Source: Pseudothermotoga thermarum DSM 5069
GTDB taxonomy: Bacteria > Thermotogota > Thermotogae > Thermotogales > DSM-5069
Assembly (NCBI RefSeq): GCF_000217815.1
Contig: NC_015707.1
Coordinates: 1,476,014 to 1,540,013 of the forward strand
Direction: 5' to 3'
DNA length: 64,000 nt
The notes below the pieces were generated by a model. It ran no database searches. It worked only from the letters and a program-made list of their open reading frames with translations, and was not told the origin of the DNA. Below, in pieces: positions 18,721-27,555 of the stretch (position 1 is its first letter; the number at the start of each line of letters is the position of its first letter). The translations under genes were made by a program, and so were the position numbers.

Positions 18721-19896
18721 TTACGATCTGCTATACGCCTCCTCTATTGTCAAACTTGGAACCTTTTGCAGCCTTTCCAAGACTCGCTTCAAGCCATCTT
18801 CGCCACATACAGTCAAGATTATCCTAAGTTCTCCTTCTTTATGTAGGACAAAATCCGTTTCTCTCAACAAACGTTTCAATTCATCAAATTCCTTGGAATT
18901 ACCCAGTTTTGCGTGGATAACAGAGTAAGGTATTTTGTACTTTTCATATCTTTCGCTTATTTTCAGCAAAAACGAATAGAACTTCATCTCATCGTCAGTC
19001 ACAACCAAATTTGTAAGATCTGATGATATCTCAAGCAAGGAAGCCAACCAGTCAGCCAAAACTTGCAGGTACGTCTGTGTGGATCTGTTAAGATGTTCTG
19101 GTGAAATGACTTCAACAAGGATGAATCCGAACACCTTTTCCTGGCTTCTTATTGCAACAGATATCGCAGGTTCAATGCTGAAGTCAACGTTTTCAGAGGT
19201 GAAGTAAAGATCAGCGACTGAGAAAACTCCAAGTTCCGCTGACTTGGATACAACCAAAGACCTGTTCATTGGGAAAGAGTTTGGAAGGAAACCAGGACCT
19301 TTTCTTACTCTCAACCTCAGAAAGTTATTACTCGAAAGAAGATAAATGGATATTGTTGTTGCTTCAATGAATTTGGATATCAAATCAATTGCCTGGTTGA
19401 AAATGTCTTCCCTGTTGTACAGCTCTATCTGCCTAAGTTTTTCGACAAAAGCCGATACACCTTCTTCAAGAACTATTCTCTTCTGAAGAGTGTTTGTGAT
19501 AGTTTCATACTTCTCCAAGTTTTGCTTGTATTCCTTTATCGTATTTCGAGTTATTACCAGCTCATTCTCAAGATCTCTTATTTTCCTCTCGCGCAAATCT
19601 GTGAGAATTCCTGCAACGATCGATATCATTAGAATCAAAAGTGGCACTCGCAAGGTTGCCCAGCTGAGAACGATCTGTGTTGCCGCTTTACCATAGTGCA
19701 TGTAAACTGATAGGATCGTAAGTAAGGTTGAAAGAAAAGTCAGAATGAGTGACGACATCAGACCATACCTTGCCGCAACGTAAACGGCAAAAAGGACGTA
19801 GGGGTTGATATCAGCTGTTAGATAACCATAGTATTTGAAAACAATATCCACAAGAAATATCAAACCCGAAAAAATAAATATTTCGTAAACTCTCAT
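18721..19896 (-). CDS. pelD: PelD, c-di-GMP-responsive regulator of Pel synthesis
   Basis: A 391-residue protein with four N-terminal transmembrane helices (8-99), a coiled coil (101-145), a GAF domain (about 150-290) and a degenerate GGDEF domain (about 300-385). The catalytic signature is replaced by EGELR (354-358), so no cyclase activity is expected. The inhibitory-site motif RETD (345-348) lies exactly five residues before it, the spacing of RxxD in canonical GGDEF domains. In Pseudomonas, PelD binds c-di-GMP through this site and activates the synthase. The first gene of the minus-strand operon; GTGGTGATCAA precedes the ATG and a TATAAT box lies near 19920. Confidence 0.85.
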   Translation of the reverse strand: MRVYEIFIFSGLIFLVDIVFKYYGYLTADINPYVLFAVYVAARYGLMSSLILTFLSTLLTILSVYMHYGKAATQIVLSWATLRVPLLILMISIVAGILTDLRERKIRDLENELVITRNTIKEYKQNLEKYETITNTLQKRIVLEEGVSAFVEKLRQIELYNREDIFNQAIDLISKFIEATTISIYLLSSNNFLRLRVRKGPGFLPNSFPMNRSLVVSKSAELGVFSVADLYFTSENVDFSIEPAISVAIRSQEKVFGFILVEVISPEHLNRSTQTYLQVLADWLASLLEISSDLTNLVVTDDEMKFYSFLLKISERYEKYKIPYSVIHAKLGNSKEFDELKRLLRETDFVLHKEGELRIILTVCGEDGLKRVLERLQKVPSLTIEEAYSRS

Positions 19897-19976
19897 TTGA
19901 TCACCACTAAAGATAATTATAAAAAGAATATCGCGGTTGTGATAAAATGAAACCGATCAAATTCTATACTTAAAGG

Positions 19977-20807
19977 ATGATTCTCTTGAGAATAGCGATT
20001 GTAATGTTTTTACTCATGAGCTGTTCTCTTGCGGCTCTTCAGTTTCCCAGATCCGTTGCGTTTCTCTACCACGGCAAGCCATCGGAATCCGCCTACAGAT
20101 ACTTCGATTGGATAGTTGTAGATCCCAACGATCTCGAAACTGAGGATTTTGTCAGGAGAAAAAACCTTGTTTTCGCTTATCTCAACGTTGGGGAAGCCGA
20201 AAAACTTAGCCCTTCTCTCAATCGGCAATGGGTCATCGGAAGAAACGATCTTTGGAACAGTTACATCATGGACATAAGAGTCAGAGAATATCGTGAATAC
20301 CTTTTTAGAAAAATCGAACGTGAAATAGTTCCTAAAAAATTCGCAGGGATTTTTTTGGACACCCTCGATTCGTATCAGCTTGTTCTAAAGGGAAAAGATG
20401 CGGAGGAGTACGAAATTGCTCTGGCTGATTTCATTATACAGTTGAGCAATCGCTATCCGCATTTACGGATACTTGTAAACAGAGCCTTTCACATACTCGA
20501 TAATATCGAACATTTGATCAGCGGTTTTGTCTTCGAGGGCTTATACAGCACGTGGGAAAAAACCAAGGATAACAAGGTCAACTACTTTTCAGTTCCAGAA
20601 AATCTCACTCAGTTCTACATTCCAAAGCTGAAATCGATTAAGAAAAAAGGCATCCCTGTGATTGTGATAGATTACACAGACATAAGAAACAAAAAACAAG
20701 TAAAGGAATTAATTGAAAAGATTTCCAACCATGGATTTATCCCCTACATATCGGTGAGGAATTTGGATACACTCGGCTATGGACCACTGAACATTCCAAG
20801 CAATTAA
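19977..20807 (+). CDS. Secreted GH114 (TM1410-like) glycosidase, PelA hydrolase-like
   Basis: About 276 residues with a signal peptide (residues 1-20, LLMSCSLAAL). A TIM-barrel of the endo-alpha-1,4-polygalactosaminidase type follows: FDWIVVDPND, LVFAYLNVGEAE, AGIFLDTLDSY (the aspartate probably catalytic) and FVFEGLYSTWE (the glutamate probably catalytic). GH114 domains form the hydrolase half of PelA, so this gene seems to carry the activity missing from the deacetylase at 12386. It is divergent from pelD with only 80 bp between them. The start may be the ATG at 19977 or the TTG at 19986; AAAGG lies directly before the ATG, which favours the TTG. Confidence 0.8.
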   Translation: MILLRIAIVMFLLMSCSLAALQFPRSVAFLYHGKPSESAYRYFDWIVVDPNDLETEDFVRRKNLVFAYLNVGEAEKLSPSLNRQWVIGRNDLWNSYIMDIRVREYREYLFRKIEREIVPKKFAGIFLDTLDSYQLVLKGKDAEEYEIALADFIIQLSNRYPHLRILVNRAFHILDNIEHLISGFVFEGLYSTWEKTKDNKVNYFSVPENLTQFYIPKLKSIKKKGIPVIVIDYTDIRNKKQVKELIEKISNHGFIPYISVRNLDTLGYGPLNIPSN

Positions 20808-20992
20808 GGAAAATCCATCATAGATCTAACTGACACTTTGTAGGGGTACAATGTGCCTTCACAAAGTAATCGTCATCTGCCTCATGGCTGTCTGTCGGAG
20901 ATTTTGTAACTGCAATTTTGAGATTTTTCTGTATAATTGCTTTTAGATTAAAATATAATCGATCAACAATTCTTGATACAGGAGGTCAAACT

Positions 20993-22210
20993 TTGGCTGA
21001 CGTGGTTATTCATGAACCAATTCGTGAGTTTCAACGTGAATTGCTCACAGAATTGATTTTAAACCTATTCAGAGAAGATTTGGATCAAATACGACAGTAT
21101 GAGGTTTTCGCTCAATTGTCTCCTGTTTACAATGTGGAGTCGTTTATAGAACAAGTGTGAGAAGCTGTTCAGAAGATCATCGGGTGCGAAAGATTTTCGA
21201 TAGCCTTCATCGATCCAGAGGGATTCGTTGTAGCGGAAACTGCGTATGCACCCTCGGGAAAAGAACTTAGACTGAAGCCAAATTTCAAGCAGCACATCAC
21301 AGAAACATCTTTAAGAAAACTGGTGACTGGTGAATACGCTTTCAGAATCATCAACGATCTTGAAGACCAAGAGTTTTCAAATTCTCTTGCAACCAAGCTG
21401 ATACTTGAGGAGGGATTTCGCTCAAGTTTAACTGTTCCAGTCTTCAGAAATAACAAAGTTTTCGCATTTTTGTTCGTGAATTCGAGGAAGAAATACGCCT
21501 ATTCACGAGTGGATGGAAAAAAGCTTTTCTTCATCTCACAAACATTGGGCAAAATTTTGCACTACTGCTACATTATACAAACAGCTCTTTCAGCTATGGC
21601 TCAATCCTTTGTTAACTTGGTTGAGTTCAAGGATACTGAAACCGGCAACCACATTAAGCGCGTGGCAAATTATTCAAGAATCTTGGCTGAGAAATACTCC
21701 GACGAAGTGATAGAACTACCTGCTGTAAAAGTCAGAGAAATATACAATTTTGCACCAATCCACGACATTGGGAAAGTTGGAATCCCCGACACCATCCTTC
21801 TAAAGCCCGGTAGGCTTGACCCACAGGAATGGGAAATAATGAAAAGACATGTCGAAATAGGTCAGAAGATTGTGAAAAACGCTAACGTACTAATTCGACA
21901 GATGACAGAAGAAGACCTACTTAGCACAGCGATGAAAATAATCTCTGATCACCACGAAAAATACGATGGGACAGGTTACCCAGTTGGAAAGAAAGGAGAA
22001 GAAATATCCATAGAAGGTAGAATAGTTGCGATAGCCGATGTTTTCGATGCGCTAACGACAAAAAGACCATACAAAGATCCCTTTCCATTCGACCAAGCTG
22101 TGGATATGATCAGATCAGAAGCAGGCAAACACTTTGACCCAGTACTCGTCGAATTGTTTTTGAAGGCAACAAATGAGATAAGAAAGGTGTTTGAAACTTA
22201 CAAGGACTGA
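20993..22210 (+). pseudogene. GAF-HD-GYP c-di-GMP phosphodiesterase with an in-frame TGA
   Basis: Translation would start at the TTG at 20993, seven bases after GGAGG, and meets a TGA at 21158-21160. The same frame stays open to 22210. The sequence across the stop (VESFIEQV, stop, EAVQKIIGCERFSIAFID) reads as the start of a GAF domain, which continues to about residue 185. A complete HD-GYP domain follows: GNHIKRVANYSRI, HDIGKVGIPD, HHEKYDGTGYP and IADVFDALT. Intact, it would hydrolyse c-di-GMP. There is no strong ribosome site just after the stop. It lies beside the Pel cluster, whose PelD is a c-di-GMP receptor. Sequencing error must be excluded before calling it dead. Confidence 0.75.
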
Positions 22211-22238
22211 ACCTGAGAAAGTTGTTTTGAGGTGTCAT

Positions 22239-22994
22239 ATGTTGCTCAGAATTTTAATGTTGTGTCTTGTTTTCTTACAGCTTGTATGTGTTTTTGCAGA
22301 GAAGGTGAGTGACTTGGATTTTAATAACTTGCAGGATGCCGATAGAATCTTTCAAAGTCTGCGAAGAGAAAGAGACGTCACCGGTCTGAAAAAATTCATT
22401 GAAGCCGCGAAAGCCAAGCCAGATTATTCAGCTGATTCACATCTTCTAACCATCTTATCCGAGGCAATCTTGGAATATGCGATCTAGGGTGCGACGGAGA
22501 AAGAGAAATTGTCCTATTACAGCGAAGCGAGAAATCTTGCAGAGAACGCTATTAAACTCGACCCAACAAACGGTAGATCTTGGTTCGTTGCCGCTTTGGC
22601 AATTTCGAGAATTATCGACTACAGCGATCCATTTACCAAGCTCAGGTTGCTTCGCGATTTTGATGTTTACATTGAAAAGGCGATAGAACTTCTTGAAGAT
22701 CCGTTGTACAAAGCCCTTGCGCTGATTGGTTCTGCGATAAGGTACAGAGAACCACCGTGGCCATTCAACAACTACAAGGAGGCAGAAAAGCGTTTCTTGA
22801 AAGCGATTGAGTACGCTCCTGATCTTCCAAATGTATATTTGGAACTCGGTTTGCTTTACAGAAAAACAGGGAATAATACCAAGGCAAAGGAGGCATTCCT
22901 GAAAGCGATTGAGTTATCCTCCCGTTCTCCCCTCACTAAGGCACAGGAAGAAATTGTAACGAGAGCTGAGCAAGAACTGAGCAAGATGAGATAA
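22239..22994 (+). pseudogene. Secreted TPR protein with an in-frame TAG
   Basis: Start ATG at 22239 after GAGGTGTCAT, with a signal peptide (residues 1-23). TAG at 22485-22487 interrupts the frame, which continues to 22994. The intact paralogue at 39274-40017 aligns through the break: EYGDWGAEEKEK there against EYAI-stop-GATEKEK here, so the stop replaces a tryptophan codon (TGG to TAG is one change). Both carry NGR followed by helical repeats and PWPxNxYKE. Predicted full length is 251 residues against 247 in the paralogue. A periplasmic TPR protein of unknown role. Confidence 0.8.
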
Positions 22995-23045
22995 TGCGCC
23001 AGATACCTTGTCAAATCAAACCTATCAAAGACCCACGAATTTTTC

Positions 23046-23448
23046 TCATACAGTGATCTTTCTGAATAAACATAAGCCTAATAAACCTACCTGGATAATC
23101 GAAAGGTTGTACAATACTATCAACAAAGTTACAGCAACAAATGGCCATCCCTTGGGTTCAATAGATCCAGAAGCAAGTCCTGTTATAACAGCTAATCCCC
23201 GTGCACCCAACAGTGCTGCAGCAGCTATTATGATTCCCAAATTTGAAATACATGCCTTTCTTCCTTGAAATCCACAATAACAGAAAAGCCCCTATAAAGA
23301 ATACAAAACTCATCTCGGCAGGCATCAAGAAGTCAAACAAAAACACACTCCGTTGAACTAAAACTATGAATGAAAGCACAACAGGAATAATTAATGTAAC
23401 CCAAACCATGATTAAACCCAATAACGTCAAAACCTTATCGATTCTCAC
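23046..23448 (-). pseudogene. Small polytopic membrane protein, frameshifted
   Basis: A GTG start at 23448 with AAAGGAGTGATTCGAC before it opens a frame encoding three hydrophobic helices (about residues 6-28, 36-50 and beyond). Near 23238 the frame loses its membrane character. The overlapping frame (23240-23046) continues with IIIAAAALLGARGLAVITG and a last helix. Removing one base from the GGG at that point joins the halves into a protein of about 133 residues with four helices. The family is not recognised. It is the third broken gene in a row. Confidence 0.6.
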
Positions 23449-23560
23449 GTCGAATCACTCCTTTAATCAATTTTACGCTTTTTGCAGTAGATTTATTCCT
23501 GTGAATCAGATTCATTGTTGCTCGTATTATGGATAACAAAGTACATAAGAAAAATAAAAA

Positions 23561-23583
23561 AAGGCCGCAAAAAGCGGCCTTTT
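23561..23583 (-). terminator. Terminator of the chemoreceptor gene (bidirectional shape)
   Basis: AAGGCCGC, loop AAAAA and GCGGCCTT form an 8-bp GC-rich stem. On the minus strand it is followed by a T-rich run, matching the gene ending at 23607; on the plus strand TTT also follows. Confidence 0.8.
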
Positions 23584-23606
23584 CGCATCATTATCAAAAC
23601 GTATTA

Positions 23607-25604
23607 TTATGATAACTTAAATCTTTTTACTGCTTCAACAAGGCTTTTAGCCAGTTCATCAAGTTCATCAGCCGTTTCTGCTGCCGATTCAGTTGCTTTC
23701 GTTTGTTGCCTTAGTGAGTTCACCATATCGCTAATTTGCTCTACGATTGTGGCAACCGATTTACTTGCATTGTTCATTGCACTGCTCATTTCCTCAGCAG
23801 ATGCACTTTGTTGTTGAGCACTAGCAGCCAAGCTTTCAATCATACTAGTTATGTTGTTCACGCTTCTTAATATACTTTCAAACCTTTCTGTTACTTCCTT
23901 TGCGCTTTCAGTAGCTTGTTCTACAACTTGGACCGTTTCTTGAGTTGCCTTGCCTGCCATCATACTTTCTTCGAATATACCTTTGAGTATGTTTTCTATA
24001 TTCTGAGTTGCTTGTTTGCTTTCTTCCGCTAGTTTTCTAATCTCGTCTGCCACAACCGCAAAACCTCTACCGGCTTCTCCTGCTCTTGCAGCTTCTATAG
24101 CAGCGTTAAGAGCCAATAAGTTGGTCTGTTCAGCTATTGAATTGATTGTCTCAACTATTTTTCCTATATTTTTAGCGTTCTCGGAAAGCTTGCTCACTAT
24201 TTCATAAGTGTTCGTGACCTTTTCCTTCGTAGTTTGAATTATGGTAGAAACATTTTCAATTGCATTTTTACCGTCAACTGCAAGCTTGTTAACCATTTGA
24301 GCTTCTTCACTTAATTTCTGTGAAGCATTTGCGATATTTTGAGCGCTTGCCGCAACTTCTTCAACACCAGATGTTATTTCTTCAATAGCTGCCGCAGCGC
24401 TGTTTGCATTTGTAGATAGTACGTCAAACTTATGTGAGATCTCTTCTATGCTCGCATTCAATTCCTCTGTGATAGCTGCAACGTTGGCAGCGCTTTTTTC
24501 AATGATTGTGGTTTTATCGTTGATATTCGTCGCAATTTCTTTTAATGAAGCGACGGTAACATTCAAGGCTTCCGCAACCTTTCCAATTTCATCTTTACTA
24601 TCGTACGCAAATTTCACCGTTAAATCTCCTTGACCTAGTTGAACTGCTGCTTTGGCAACAGTTTTCAGAGGGTTGACAATGTATCTTGCCGTGATCAGCA
24701 TACCAATGATTGTTGCCACCACAACACCGGTGATTATTATTAAAAGCAATATCAATGTTGCCTTGTTAGCCTCAGCCAAGGCTATTTTTTCTGGAATCAT
24801 CGCCGCCACAATCCAACCATTTGGAAGTCTATAATGCGCGGCAAAATACTTCTCTTTTTCATAGGTGTATTCAGAAATACCACTTTGCCCAATTGAGAGC
24901 CATTTTTTGAAAAATTCCTGACTTACAACGCTTTTACCTATCATTTGAACATCAGTATGAAGCATAACTTGACCGGCTTCGGAAATGACAACATTCACAT
25001 ATCCAGATTCTTTTCCTTTTGCCATAAGAGCGTTTGAAAGATTTGAACAATCAAAATCTAGTGCAACAACTCCGACATATCTACCATCATGGTCTTTAAC
25101 AGCTTTTGCAACTGTTATAACGACTTTTCCCGTTGCAATATCTGCATAAGGCTCTGTAATTACAACTTCTCCTTTTTTTGCCATTGCAGCTGTATACCAG
25201 GGCCTGATGGTTGGATCAAATCCCTCTGGCAACTGAATTTCCGGAGCTATGTAAAACCTTTTATCTTGTAGTCCAATGTAAACATACATTAAATCTTTAT
25301 AGGCACCTATCAAGGCTTTGAAAAACTTCAACAATTGCTTGTCTTCCTCATTTATATTCCTGTAAACCCCTTTTACGTTTGCTTCTTCAGAAAGAAAATC
25401 AACAAGTTGTTTGTAGCTAAGGATAAACGTATCCAAAGTTTCAGCATTCGTACTAGCCTGCACTAGCAAACTTTTTTGAACATTTTCTTTGAGTTTGCTT
25501 CTAAACTCCTGTACAAAGTAAAATCCTACGATTAAGAAGGTTGCGACAAAAAATGTGATCACAACCAAAACCTTTCCAGCCATTTTTAAGTTTCGCACGA
25601 CCAT
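23607..25604 (-). CDS. Methyl-accepting chemotaxis protein with a dCache sensor
   Basis: About 665 residues. A first transmembrane helix (about 8-32) is followed by a periplasmic double-Cache ligand domain (about 35-290; [20 protein letters not shown] and [10 protein letters not shown] are typical), a second helix (about 292-312), HAMP (about 313-365) and the cytoplasmic signalling domain. The hairpin tip [19 protein letters not shown] is conserved and would bind CheA and CheW. AAGGAGG lies just upstream of the ATG at 25604; a GTG at 25598 has better SD spacing. Cache domains usually sense small molecules such as amino or organic acids; the ligand is unknown. Confidence 0.92.
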   Translation of the reverse strand: MVVRNLKMAGKVLVVITFFVATFLIVGFYFVQEFRSKLKENVQKSLLVQASTNAETLDTFILSYKQLVDFLSEEANVKGVYRNINEEDKQLLKFFKALIGAYKDLMYVYIGLQDKRFYIAPEIQLPEGFDPTIRPWYTAAMAKKGEVVITEPYADIATGKVVITVAKAVKDHDGRYVGVVALDFDCSNLSNALMAKGKESGYVNVVISEAGQVMLHTDVQMIGKSVVSQEFFKKWLSIGQSGISEYTYEKEKYFAAHYRLPNGWIVAAMIPEKIALAEANKATLILLLIIITGVVVATIIGMLITARYIVNPLKTVAKAAVQLGQGDLTVKFAYDSKDEIGKVAEALNVTVASLKEIATNINDKTTIIEKSAANVAAITEELNASIEEISHKFDVLSTNANSAAAAIEEITSGVEEVAASAQNIANASQKLSEEAQMVNKLAVDGKNAIENVSTIIQTTKEKVTNTYEIVSKLSENAKNIGKIVETINSIAEQTNLLALNAAIEAARAGEAGRGFAVVADEIRKLAEESKQATQNIENILKGIFEESMMAGKATQETVQVVEQATESAKEVTERFESILRSVNNITSMIESLAASAQQQSASAEEMSSAMNNASKSVATIVEQISDMVNSLRQQTKATESAAETADELDELAKSLVEAVKRFKLS

Positions 25605-25660
25605 CTCCTCCTTTTTCGTTTTTCTTTTGACCTTTTGCAATATGACATTAAATCTTTTTG

Positions 25661-26800
25661 TTATAAATTTACCAACTCTGCATTAACCTTCTTGAGAAGG
25701 TTGGGTATATCCAACTTCTGCGGGCACTTGCTCAAACACTCTCCACATTGGATACAGAACGAAGCTGCTATCTTTTGACTTTGGAACCACTTGTATGTTC
25801 CTCTTCCACCTTCCCAATCTTCGAACATAACAGTTTCATTGTAATTTCTAAAGTTTGCTGGAATGTCCACACCGTTTGGACAAGGCATGCAATAACCACA
25901 TTCTGTACAATTTATAACCGCAAAGGATTCCAAAGCTTTTCTAAGCTTTTCAAATATTTCCATATCCTTTTCACTCAAACTGTTTGGAACTATTTTATCC
26001 ATTATGTCTATGTTTTGCTTTACCTGTTCCAACGTACTCATGCCGCTCAGTATCACTGACACTTCCGGGAAATTTCCAAGCCATCTAAGGCTCCATTCAA
26101 CAGCTGACCAATCCTTGCCAGATTTTTCAAGAACATTTTGAACCTTCTTCGGCAACCTTGCCAATTTGCCTCCTTTGAGCGGTTCCATAATCACAATCGC
26201 AAGATCTTTTGAAGCAGCGTACTTTAAACCTCTCAACCCCGCTTGGTAGTTGATATCCATGTAGTTAAGCTGTATTTGGCAAAATTCCCATCCATCATAA
26301 CCATCGATTATTTCTTTGAAGATGGGGTATTTATCGTGGAAGGAAAAGCCTATGAACTTGATTTTCCCACTTGCTTTTGCTTTATCCACAAATTGCCAAA
26401 ATTTCAAAGCTTTTATCTTCTCCCATCTTTCTTTGTTCAAAGCGTGCATCAAGTACATATCGATGTGATCAGTTTGAAGTTTTGCAAGCTGTTCATCGAG
26501 AAATCGTTCAAAATCCTCGTGTTTTTCAACTGCCCAAACAGGAGATTTGGTGGCAAGAAAAACTTTTTCTCTATAACCGTTTTGCAAAGCTTTTCCCACC
26601 ACTTTTTCGCTGTTTCCACCGTGGTATGGGTATGCCGTGTCAACGTAGTTTACCCCGTGGTCGATGGCATACCTTATCATTTCAATTGCTTTTTCTTCAT
26701 CGATTTGAGACGCATCTTGACCAATTGTGGGAAGCCTCATTGCACCGAAGCCAAGAAGAGATACCTTTACACCTGTTTTGCCAAATTGTTTGTATTGCAT
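25661..26800 (-). CDS. Aldo-keto reductase with C-terminal ferredoxin-like cysteine clusters
   Basis: A 379-residue NADPH-dependent oxidoreductase of the YhdN/COG1453 type. A TIM barrel covers residues 1-285 with the catalytic DTAYPYHGG (Asp/Tyr) and TKSPVW (Lys). The C-terminal 90 residues carry [17 protein letters not shown] and [13 protein letters not shown], which should hold [4Fe-4S] clusters. TGGAGGTGCCCGAAA precedes the ATG. Such enzymes reduce aldehydes or ketones, possibly with a link to ferredoxin. A flavodoxin gene lies 174 bp upstream on the same strand. Confidence 0.88.
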   Translation of the reverse strand: MQYKQFGKTGVKVSLLGFGAMRLPTIGQDASQIDEEKAIEMIRYAIDHGVNYVDTAYPYHGGNSEKVVGKALQNGYREKVFLATKSPVWAVEKHEDFERFLDEQLAKLQTDHIDMYLMHALNKERWEKIKALKFWQFVDKAKASGKIKFIGFSFHDKYPIFKEIIDGYDGWEFCQIQLNYMDINYQAGLRGLKYAASKDLAIVIMEPLKGGKLARLPKKVQNVLEKSGKDWSAVEWSLRWLGNFPEVSVILSGMSTLEQVKQNIDIMDKIVPNSLSEKDMEIFEKLRKALESFAVINCTECGYCMPCPNGVDIPANFRNYNETVMFEDWEGGRGTYKWFQSQKIAASFCIQCGECLSKCPQKLDIPNLLKKVNAELVNL

Positions 26801-26974
26801 TTTCGGGCACCTCCATTGATTATTTTAGCATCACACATATCATAAGAATTGATAAACTTCTCGTCTTCTAACAGATTCCAGCATACTTTTCGCCGACAAC
26901 TAATTTTGTACACTTAGCTCAAATCGCAGAACTTCTGGAACATTCTTTCCAAACCTATACTTTCTTGTTTGCTC

Positions 26975-27502
26975 TCACAATAATTTTAGTTCTTTGAGCC
27001 AGTCGAGAATAACTTTGTCCGCATTGTATACGCGACTGCCACGAATCGCCAAACCCGGCAAAACAACGGCACTTGGACACAATTTACGTATGTCTCTTTC
27101 ACTTGTTCCAAGTCCTCCACCTTCGTGTGTGCAAAACGGAGCTATGATTTTTCCTGAAAAATCATAAGATTCCAAGAACGTAAACACTGCCATGGGCATC
27201 GTTCCCCACCAGTTTGGATATCCAAGAAAGATGACTTCGTACTGGCTAATGTTCTCAAGCTTGTTTATAAGCTCTGGCCTGGCATTTTGTTTCTTCTCTT
27301 CTTTGGCTATTTCTACTGTTTCGTAATAATCCTTTGGGTATTGTTTTACCGTCTTGATTTCAAACAAATCCCCACCAGTGATCTCTTTGATCTTTCTTGC
27401 GACGATCTCGGTGTTGCCAACTTCTAATGTAACGATTTTTCCTTTGAACCAGTTATCACCTTTCCGAGAGAAGTACGCTATCAAGCTTTTCTTTGAAATC
27501 AC
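26975..27502 (-). CDS. Flavodoxin-like protein
   Basis: A 175-residue protein with a GTG start at 27502 after GGGGTGATGTGA. The flavodoxin fold is visible: the LIAYFSRKGDNW phosphate loop, FLGYPNWWGTMPMAVFTFLE and APFCTHEGGGLGTSERDIRK are features of the WrbA/long-loop flavodoxin_4 group. It would carry FMN and act in cytosolic electron transfer or quinone/disulfide reduction. It probably shares a transcript with the ATPase gene 53 bp upstream. Confidence 0.82.
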   Translation of the reverse strand: MISKKSLIAYFSRKGDNWFKGKIVTLEVGNTEIVARKIKEITGGDLFEIKTVKQYPKDYYETVEIAKEEKKQNARPELINKLENISQYEVIFLGYPNWWGTMPMAVFTFLESYDFSGKIIAPFCTHEGGGLGTSERDIRKLCPSAVVLPGLAIRGSRVYNADKVILDWLKELKLL

Positions 27503-27555
27503 TCACATCACCCCAATCATTATAAATTCCATTCCTTTTAAGGAATGATAGGAAG

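Noticed and set aside
1707-22487. Stop-codon recoding (selenocysteine, pyrrolysine or an altered code) as explanation of the in-frame stops
   Set aside because: The three interrupted genes use TAA, TGA and TAG respectively, and intact genes end with all three codons. No selenocysteine-type element was seen after the TGA.
22239-22994. The TPR gene as a missing PelB
   Set aside because: PelB is far larger and carries an outer-membrane barrel. This is a 251-residue protein with a close paralogue in an unrelated place.
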